The notes under the pieces: generated by a model
What the model was told of the DNA's origin: nothing
The model's input: the letters and a program-made list of their open reading frames with translations, nothing else
Databases searched by the model: none
Assembly (NCBI GenBank): GCA_001910725.1
Contig: MJGA01000005.1
Location: 1,922,001-1,986,000, forward strand
Reading direction: 5' to 3'
Source of the DNA: Phanerodontia chrysosporium
Taxonomy: Eukaryota; Basidiomycota; Agaricomycetes; Polyporales; Phanerochaetaceae
Length of the DNA stretch: 64,000 nucleotides
Shown here: piece by piece, positions 56,836-64,000 of the stretch
Position numbering within the stretch: the stretch's first letter is position 1
Layout of the letters: the number at the start of each line of letters is the position of its first letter
Position numbers and translations under genes: made by a program

Positions 56836-57042
56836 ACCTTTGTGGTCCTGGAGCTCTGTGTTTGGTTAGTCCCCTGTCTGGAGGATGTGCTTGGGTTGAT
56901 GCACGATACAAGGCCCGCCATGGGTTGGCCATGATCCGCATACTGTTATAACCTGCGTACACGTTACATTCAATTGATTGGGACAGTACCCCTACTCTTC
57001 CGTATTCATGGAAGCAGAATGTCCGAGCATGAACCCACTTGC

Positions 57043-58422
57043 TTACAAGTACAACATCGCGAGCGAGTGTGTCACGAACACTACGTCAACAGTAGTCGAA
57101 GCTGTTATACTTCCCTTCAGATTCTGTGCCACTGCGTCCTGCATGACACGGATACACCGCGGTACGTTCCCAGAAAACGTAGGCACTGATGCGATCTGCA
57201 GCCGGAAGGCAACTCTCTCTAGCTGCGGGAAGCGAGCCAAACGCCGACCCAGCAACTCCCAGTCTCGCGGCTTGAAGGCGTGGCGAAACTTGATGAAGAT
57301 GATGTCGCCTGGCGAGACCACAGCTCCACCCGTCTCGTCCGGGTCTTCATAGAGATAGAGCACTATTTTGACGTCGCGAATCTCGCCCGTCGGGAGCTCT
57401 GCGAGGTCGCGCATGATGTACTGCCAGTCTCCCGAGCTCTTGCGCCCCGAGACGCACATGGACCCAAAGATGGAGACAGAATGCAAGTGTGGGGCGGTAG
57501 AGAAGTCCGGTGGCGCGGGCGCGACACGGTACCCGATGGCCTCCAGTGCAGGCGGCAGGTCGATGAACATGAGCCTGTGGTCGCAGAGCGGGCCGTGCAG
57601 CGTGAGGCTCCGCAGAACTGTGACATCGATGCAGTGGGACCACGCGTTGTAGTGGTACCTCACGGTGTTGCCGCTCCCTCGATAGAACAGCTCGAGCGCG
57701 TCCACGCGTGCAAGAGGCGGCGCCTGCAGGCTTTCCTCCTCCAGGCGCTGCAGGGCATGGTAGGGGTTGTTCATCGCCGTTCCGAGGACGAGGGCACGCA
57801 GCGGGCCGAGCGCACGGACGAGCGCGAAGTCCTCTGGGAACCAGGGCATGGGGCACCCCAAGTCCGAGCCGCGCGTCATGAAGCGAACCTCGAGCCCGTC
57901 GATGGTGTGCAGCGGCGTCGGAGGTTGCTCGTCTGCGGGCCACGAGCAGTCTACCAGCTCGAGCACACGCAGCCGCGGCAGGTGGCTCAGGAGCTCCTTC
58001 AGCAACGTAAAGCTGATGTAGCGGCCGAATGGCGACTTGTGCACCTTCCGGCTGCAGAGCTTAAAGTGCGATACTGCGTGGGAGATACGGGGGGATGAAG
58101 CTAGGAGCGCGATGCATTCCTCGATGTCGAGCTCATGAGTTTCGCAAGTGCATAGCTGCTCCGCCATTTGACTCTGCAAACGCCAGATCGGAGGGTGGTC
58201 ATTTGGGAGCCAGAGGTATGGACATGGAGGACAGGCAAGGGTAGAGAACAAATGAGAAGTGCTGGATAGGTACCACGCTTTGCAGATAAGTGAACAGCTC
58301 TTCAATGTCGGTATATCGTCATGCAGATGGTCAACCACTAGATCGCATAACTCCTGCGGAAGCCGGGCAGGCACTTGGTTGGGGATCTCACCCTCGCGCA
58401 CCCCGGCGATATCAGAAACCAT
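57043..58422 (-). CDS. F-box protein, intact and intronless
   Basis: Complete single-exon F-box gene of 459 codons from ATG 58422 (MVSDIAGVREGEIPNQVPAR). The F-box is LPQELCDLVVDHLHDD with LKSCSLICKAWYLSS and HLFSTLACPPCPYLW. It continues with SSPRISHAVSHFKL, LLSHLPRLRVLELVDCSWPA, FPEDFALVRALGPLRALVLG, VLRSLTLHGPLCDHRLMFID, FKPRDWELLGRRLARFPQLE, and ends VVFVTHSLAMLYL at 57043. The layout (F-box, short spacer, irregular leucine-rich segments) matches the other two F-box genes here, but this one needs no frame correction. Probably an SCF substrate receptor; the target is unknown. Confidence 0.88.
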   Translation of the reverse strand: MVSDIAGVREGEIPNQVPARLPQELCDLVVDHLHDDIPTLKSCSLICKAWYLSSTSHLFSTLACPPCPYLWLPNDHPPIWRLQSQMAEQLCTCETHELDIEECIALLASSPRISHAVSHFKLCSRKVHKSPFGRYISFTLLKELLSHLPRLRVLELVDCSWPADEQPPTPLHTIDGLEVRFMTRGSDLGCPMPWFPEDFALVRALGPLRALVLGTAMNNPYHALQRLEEESLQAPPLARVDALELFYRGSGNTVRYHYNAWSHCIDVTVLRSLTLHGPLCDHRLMFIDLPPALEAIGYRVAPAPPDFSTAPHLHSVSIFGSMCVSGRKSSGDWQYIMRDLAELPTGEIRDVKIVLYLYEDPDETGGAVVSPGDIIFIKFRHAFKPRDWELLGRRLARFPQLERVAFRLQIASVPTFSGNVPRCIRVMQDAVAQNLKGSITASTTVDVVFVTHSLAMLYL

Positions 58423-59210
58423 GCCGGCCGTTCTAGGAGGTGTGGTAAGTGCCACTATTCAAGCAGGTAGTGCCAGGCGTACTGCGAGACATACCTGTTG
58501 CGTTGACCTTTCTCCAACGGGAGTCAGGAGCAAGCAGTAAGTAAAGCCCTTGTGAACGTATCCTGGAAGCCGATTGGGTTAGGTTTGTAATTCACGTGAC
58601 CTGGGTGGGTTGGGCGAAAGTTCGGAATAGGCAAGTGTTCAAGTTTACTTCCGGCCATCACGACCAAGCCAGGTCTTCAGTCGGGCCTCGTCACCGATAC
58701 AAGCCTAATGGCACTGCTGGCTGGCCAATCATCTGATTGGCTCTATTCGCTGAGGCATGATCTGACCAGGCCGCTGCTACGCATAGGGCGAGCCAGGGAA
58801 CACGGTCACGATTTTTTCTAGCCCTGCGAAACGCCCAGGAGGAGGGTCTGGGCTCTAGAAATTATCTCATACCGCAGGTGCAGATTTCTAACATGCTTGC
58901 GGTCCAGACCTCCAGGACCCGCTCAGATATGACGCGCCGCGGCGAACGCGTGCCGATGTCCATGTAAGTTTATGTCCAATCTTCCTGAATGCAGCCGATG
59001 ACTGGGTCTGGACTGAACAGCCTGTGGGAGACATCTCTATGCAGAAGTAGTTGGTTTCGTAACTGACTTCCGCTAGACTCTCATATTTTACGACAATGTC
59101 CGGGATGTGCAGTCGGTGAATCTGACCTCTTTGCCTAGGGTATGTGCTTCCAAGCACTCTTCACTGTGGCCAACATTTAGTCATTACGCAGAACAACCGG
59201 AAACACTAGG
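58423..59210. promoter_or_regulatory. divergent intergenic region, F-box gene and membrane-protein gene
   Basis: 790 bp. No gene or clear element recognised; a plus-strand frame from 59107 overlaps the next gene in another frame and is not supported. Confidence 0.4.
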
Positions 59211-60125
59211 ATGGTCAGCGAGATCGGTCATTCTCTATTTACCTTCAACTATCGTCCACTCCTCGCCGTCATCGCAAGGCTCTACGACAGCCTGGTGCCG
59301 TTCTCTTGGCTACGGCAACAGCTTGTGTCGGATTTTGGAGAGCTTGCAACCTTCGCAACTGACATGGACAGAGAACCAGTGGTAGCGTCACTCACAGACA
59401 GGGCCATCGATGTCGCCTTTCGTCGCTACTGGAAACGTACCATTCGCGGGCTGCTCGAGCAATGGCAGATGATGAACTACGTGTCTGCAGTATTTATCGG
59501 GTACGTTCACCGCCCTCTCTAGCTTTGCGATGTATTGACCTCACTAGGACAATAGCGACCATGCTGCAGGATCCGCTTGTCTCCAGCAATGCCCTCGGGC
59601 GCGCAAGTGCCACTGTCGCCTTGCTCTGTGCGCTTTCAAGCCTGTGTTGCGGCTCCATGCTCTACCTGCACATCGTTCGTATCAAAGGAGCGGTGCACGC
59701 CCTTGACTGGGTCAGTGTGCGTACTCGCTACCCACTCAACCGCGTCTGCCTGCCTTAAGCCGCTGTGCTATAGAACCTCCAGACGTTGAGCGCGAGTCGT
59801 TGGAGCGACCCACTGGCCGCTTTGCTCGCTCCAGCGATGCTTTTGCTATGGTACGCCCCTCCGCTGTCCTCGCCGCCTCACCTAACACTAGACTTTCAGG
59901 TCCGCGGCGTCCTTCATCCTCGCCCTCCTGCTCGCCTACGTCTTCCCGCCACATATGCCGGATAGCCCCGGGGTGCAGGACATCCCCCGCATCGCCGCCG
60001 CCGTCGCACTGCTCGCATGCACGGCATACACGCTCCGCGTGGCCTGGGTGCTCCGCCGCCTCCTGCCCGCGCGGAGCGCGAACGACGGGGTCCAGGCGGC
60101 AGACACGCTCGCCAGGGCGGTGTGA
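59211..60125 (+). CDS. small multi-pass membrane protein of unknown function
   Basis: Exons 59211-59500, 59548-59710, 59774-59850 and 59900-60125 sum to 251 codons plus stop; the frame is continuous, which supports the model. The soluble N-terminal half has VIARLYDSLVPFSWLRQQLV and TDRAIDVAFRRYWKRTIRGL. Hydrophobic segments follow: LQDPLVSSNALGRASATVAL leading into LLCALSSLCCGSMLYLHIV, then LAALLAPAMLLLWSAASFIL / ALLLAYVFPP, and IAAAVALLACTAYTLRVAWV. About four membrane spans, C-terminus short and basic. I do not recognise the family. An extra upstream exon cannot be excluded. Confidence 0.65.
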
Positions 60126-60705
60126 ACCTACATCGGACCATTAGCGTGTTCTCCCGCTAGCCATGTACGCTCGCCGGGCACGGCTGAGCCATCGACACGG
60201 CATCGAAATGTATTGTGGCCTGGGCCGGCTGCTGCGGGAGCGCAATACGGTTTGCAGAGCCATCAAACGCCTACCAGCCCGGTTTCCTGATTTCTCGCCT
60301 GGGTCTCGACCGTATGCCGTGAGCGAACGAACCAAGTACGAGCCATGCCACCTGCGGGGGCGTCATTGGTGCTGCGCTCTAGACTGCCGGAGATTAACGG
60401 TGGTTATCAGCGCCGCACTGTCGGGTCTGCGACCCCCCACAGTGCGTGCGACCTCGACCTAGACCTCAGGGTCCCAAGGACGACGGGCCATCACGCGGCA
60501 ACGGCAAGGCGAACATTCCACACGAAAAAATGGGCCATTATATTTGTACACCAGCGCGCTACATCGAAAGCAGTTAAAGGTCAAGGGGGGCTAGGCCCAC
60601 GAGCGAAGTGATAGGAGATGACGACAGCTACAACCACCGAAAGCCTAGCAAAAGAAATAATAAGTACGAATACATATGTGAGTTTGGGTCGGGTGGCCGC
60701 GGCCT
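60126..60705. other. convergent intergenic region
   Basis: 580 bp between two 3' ends. No gene recognised. Confidence 0.4.
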
Positions 60706-62783
60706 CTACACCGGCGGATTCATGCCGACCATGCGCTCGACGACAGCCTGAGTGCCACGGCGTCAGCAGTAAAGGACCGGCCGTAAGTATTATCGCGCAC
60801 TTGGACCTGGTCCAAATTCGGGTCCTCATCCCTGTCGTCGTCTTCGCAGCCCTTGTTCTCGCCGCCGAGGCCGAGGCCCCATCCGCCCATGCTCGCGCGA
60901 TGCGCGCTCTCCGGGTCTGGACTCCTGTTCGCAGCAATCAGTATAATATGCCTCGGCAGGGGGGAGAACACGCACTTCAGGCTTTCAAGGAGCTCGCGCC
61001 CTTGGTCCGTGAAAGCGGCGCCAAGGCGTGGAGTGTCCTCGCCGTGTGGATCTTCGTCCGGCGGTAAGTCGATCGTGAGCGCATGGTCGGGCTTGCGCGC
61101 GATACGGCCACGGCGGTCACGCGGGACGCCTGCAGAGAGGAAGGAGGGAGCGCCGGTCGCGCCAAAGTAGTGCTTGTTGTCGGGCGAGATCTGCACGAGC
61201 GGCGTGCGTATGGCGCGCAGCAGCAGCTGGACGGCCTCTTCACCGGGAGGCGGCGGCGGCGGAGAGACAGTGAGAGAGTACAGAACGGGCAGTGTCCGCT
61301 GAGACAGAAGGACGAGGAGCCTACAAACACGTGAGCATTACATAACCTGTAAGTAAATGAAACGTACATTTGCTGCAGTCGAGGCGGGTATCCGGTTGTC
61401 TGCGGATAACGCTCCTTCAGGGTATTGAGCCTATCATGAAGGACAGGAAAGGCGGGGTATATGATCTGGTCTCGGAAGTAGCGTAGAGCTATGGTGCGGA
61501 CATCGATCTGCTGTGTCTTGAAGGAAGGGGTGATGGTGCCTGCACCATTCTGACCGACAGGCGAGGCGGGCTTGTGAGGTTTTGGGATCTTGTAGAGTGA
61601 TGACAATAGAGAGTCTGTTTGCAGAGGCAGCAGGGCCTGTGTTTCGACTGAGACGGCTTGCGGCTGAAGAGCGCCACACCACTCACCCCTTCGACGTATG
61701 GCAGTACCTCGTCCCAGAAGAACTTCCAAAGATCCACAACTCGATCAACCAGGTCCTCCTCCTCGACACCATTCAACTTGGAGTGCAGCGTCACCGTGCC
61801 ATTCCCGATGAGCTCCGACGCGTCATGTTCCAGAGTGCTCAATGCTTTGGATGGAGCAGCCGACACGATCGTCTGTATGTGGCGCTTGACCAAAGCATTC
61901 AGATCTTCACTTGCTTGTGAAAACACATCAGTCAGAGTGAAATCGCGAGGAGATAACAACTGACATGGGTACGCGTAGCCCTTCACCGTTGAAGAGAGGA
62001 AGAATATAGACGGCAAGTGTGGCCCAGGGGTTGTCTCCGCCGCTGGAAGAGCCTTGGATAGTCGAGGTCGTAGAAGTCGCGAGGCTCACGTTCGATGGTG
62101 AGGAGTTCAGAACTGGGAGGTGTGCGAGATTTCCAAGACGATGCATTTCGCGGGAGACGAGCTAGAACAGAGAGTCGATAAGGCTATGTACTTATACAGG
62201 AGGAAAGACAAAAGGGGATTTTGCATGACAAGGGGAGGGATGTTATTTGTGTGCAACAGGACTTCTCACGGAGGGCAGTGGAGAATGGATGGACTCGGTA
62301 TGGTCTGTCCCGTACGCCTGGAATATCGCAGGGACTACTGGCAAAGGGCGGCGTGATATCACCACGCACCTTGGATGGAGATGCATGGACCTTTCCATGA
62401 TGACTCGAAGACGCGGCCATGGGGGCTGGCGAGGCGGTCGAGTCGCGCGAGAGGGACAGGAGGAGGTTCGCGGATTCGGCGCGCGAGTGGCTGCGGGAGG
62501 TCGCCGGGCCCGGGGTGCCGCGGAGGGTCGAGGAGCCGGAGGTGGAGGACGAGAGGAGCCTCTCGCCCAGGAAGCCGAGTCTCTTGGTCGCATGGCCATG
62601 CTCGGCGCTGTTGGCGTCGTGAGAGCCAGAGTTGGGAGACGGGTTGACGCTTTGGAAAACGCCTGGGCCCGCGGGGCGCGGTGTGTCGTCGCCCTGGCTC
62701 AGTGAGCGGCGCGTTCGTTCAGGAGTGCGCATCATGTTGCTTTCTTGTGAGGTTCGTCGGCCGCGTGCAGATCGACTCGCCAT
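60706..62783 (-). CDS. HbrB/PRR5 (Bit61-like) TORC2 subunit
   Basis: HbrB-domain protein, the fungal relative of mammalian Protor/PRR5, a peripheral TORC2 component. Exons begin 62783-62370, 62317-62270, 62161-61965, 61909-61687, 61636-61368, then from 61320. The Ser-rich N-terminus (MASRSARGRRTSQESNMMRT) has many SP/TP sites. The HbrB domain follows: LVSREMHRLGNLAHLP, PWATLAVYILPLFNGEGLRV, EEEDLVDRVVDLWKFFWDEV, LLPLQTDSLLSSLYKIPKP, QQIDVRTIALRYFRDQIIYP, RLQQMLLVLLSQRTLPVLYS. The C-terminal part is proline-rich then charged. Either the last exon reads on to a stop at 60720, or a final intron (donor GTCCAAG) gives AVVERMVGMNPPV-stop at 60706. The frame is continuous throughout. Confidence 0.88.
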
Positions 62784-63015
62784 CCGTCCGGTCGACTATT
62801 TCATCGTCGTGGTCGAGGATCAACCAAGTCTCGGTCTCACCTCAACTGAGCGCCCGTCGGTCGTTACGTCTCCTGACCCTAACCCTGGTTTCTGACATCT
62901 CACCATGGTGTCGTACGCAACATTCCAGAGAAAGAACTGTAGCATAGGTTCAATGATGGATTGTTGCAGTATGTGCTACAAAGCCTTTCCGCTGGTGATA
63001 TTATTGACTACATCT
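62784..63015. promoter_or_regulatory. upstream of HbrB gene / downstream of UbiA gene
   Basis: 232 bp. Contains a lone CCCTAACCCT (about 62877-62886), resembling one and a half telomere units; not a telomere array. Confidence 0.4.
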
Positions 63016-64000
63016 CTACGTGTAAAGCGAAGTGTTCGACCTCGTATAACCAGCTCGGGTCTTTCCAGCTCGCTCAACGGACCGTGATAGAGCTGGCAAG
63101 ATAAATGTGCACGCAATCCATACCTACGAAACTGTCACGTTGGCCTCAACATGGCATAGCAATGATGGGCGCACCGTATACAACACGTACGAAAACTGAT
63201 CTTCTTCAGGACCTTTCTTGAGTACGAACCGCAGGCCGACGATCGTTCCGAGCACGGCCAGGGCAGAGGCGCAAACGATGTCGATGTCCCAAATGAAGGC
63301 GAGCACAACCGACCACGCGGAAAGCGAAGCCGCAAACGTCGTTCGCGAGAGCGTTGGGTACGCCAGGGGCAGCGTCTGCCGTCCGACGAGGCGATCTCCT
63401 TCTTCGTCGCGGAAGTCCTGTGCATGCGAAGTCGTCGACAGCATCGCCCAGCCCACCCAAAGTGAGCGTACAACTGCAGGGCTGAAATACGTGCGGTCGG
63501 CCGCTGCATACGCGTCAGCGTCTAGAATGGGCGAAGAGCGAAAGGTACGCACATGCTATCAGCGTCGCACCTGCCTGCAGGCTAACGTAGCCTAGTCCCA
63601 CAAGGGCCCCACGCATCGACCAATGTGCCACCCCGCCTCCTAGTTCGTTGTAAGTGGCGCTCACGGCGGTCAGCGCGATGCCAGCGTAGAGCACCTGCAC
63701 GCTGTATGCGATGGACATGAAGGCGCAGGCGGGTACCAGCGCCCATCTGAGTATCCGTGTGTTGCCTGTAGTGATTCGCCTCGCAGCGAGCGGGCGGTAC
63801 GGCTTGTTGTGCTCGTCTTCCTCGGTGTGCATAGCTGATTCGACACGTTGAATTGTAGGAGGTGCAACCAAACCCAGAACAAGGCCTGGGCCAAACGTCC
63901 GAGGGTTGAGGAAGTAGCGGCGAAATAAGCAAACAATGTCTGTAATGGCGTGTCACCCGCGCTGTACGTGAGTGATATCCGTGAATTTGGAAGTACCACT
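63016..64000 (-). CDS. UbiA-family prenyltransferase, 5' end beyond window, frame broken once
   Basis: Integral-membrane aromatic prenyltransferase of the UbiA superfamily. The gene runs off the right edge; the C-terminal stop is at 63016. Visible: ALFWVWLHLLQFNVSNQ leading to the first metal/diphosphate motif region EEDEHNKPYRPLAARRIT, spans RWALVPACAFMSIAYSVQVL and SMRGALVGLGYVSLQAGATL, second Asp-rich motif HAQDFRDEEGDRLVGRQTLP, and spans SLSAWSVVLAFIWDIDIVCA and SALAVLGTIVGLRFVLKKG. The order and spacing match fungal UbiA proteins of secondary metabolism. Between FNVSNQ and MHTEED the frame is one base short near 63834-63836. The substrate is unknown. Confidence 0.85.

Noticed and set aside
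62870..62890. telomere-like CCCTAACCCT
   Set aside because: A single partial copy between two ordinary genes; no array.
1..64000. tRNA, rRNA, CRISPR or transposon content
   Set aside because: No A/B-box pair with cloverleaf, no rRNA-like stretch, no spaced repeats, and no transposase, reverse transcriptase or terminal repeats found by eye. A tRNAscan and repeat search would be decisive.

Overview
The window is nuclear DNA of a filamentous basidiomycete, most likely an Agaricomycete. Genes are GC-rich and packed closely on both strands. Almost all have many short introns (about 45-70 nt, GT...AG with CTRAY-like branch sites), and several families are typical of wood- and litter-decay mushrooms: EthD-domain proteins, epoxide hydrolases, aldo-keto reductases, expanded F-box proteins and UbiA prenyltransferases. 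I see no complete transposon, tRNA, rRNA or CRISPR array.

Layout from left to right. 0.2-5.3 kb is accessory: a tandem pair of EthD genes, an epoxide hydrolase and an F-box pseudogene. 5.6-23.1 kb is mostly conserved housekeeping: RDH54/RAD54B recombination translocase, a membrane-anchored amidohydrolase-3, HRD1 (ER-associated degradation ubiquitin ligase), AIM41 (mitochondrial GatB/YqeY), QNG1 (queuosine salvage) and a large protein I do not recognise. 23.4-34.2 kb holds SCC2 (cohesin loader) head-to-head with a GEN1/YEN1-type Holliday-junction nuclease. 34.3-47.5 kb is accessory again: an F-box gene, a TIM-barrel amidohydrolase-like protein lacking expected metal ligands, two divergent aldo-keto reductases, a small dimeric alpha/beta-barrel protein, a kinase-like protein and another F-box gene. 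49.3-64 kb has a Mei2-like RNA-binding protein, QRI7 (mitochondrial t6A synthesis), an intact F-box gene, a small membrane protein, an HbrB/PRR5-type TORC2 subunit and a UbiA prenyltransferase that runs off the right edge.

Functional themes: three chromosome-maintenance genes (RDH54, SCC2, GEN1); three genes tied to tRNA modification or organellar translation (QNG1, QRI7, AIM41); and a scattered redox/detoxification set (EthD, epoxide hydrolase, two aldo-keto reductases).

The most consequential observation concerns sequence quality or gene decay. In eight otherwise good genes the reading frame breaks at thirteen points. Every break is of the same kind (one base short), usually at a C/G run, and neither substitution stops nor repeat insertions accompany them. 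This looks like a systematic single-base-deletion signature in the assembly. Real loss of dispensable genes is the alternative, because the intact genes are mostly essential or strongly constrained. Only the F-box copy at 3.9-5.3 kb looks like a true pseudogene.

Exon boundaries were worked out by hand from splice signals and frame continuity. They are inference, not transcript evidence.
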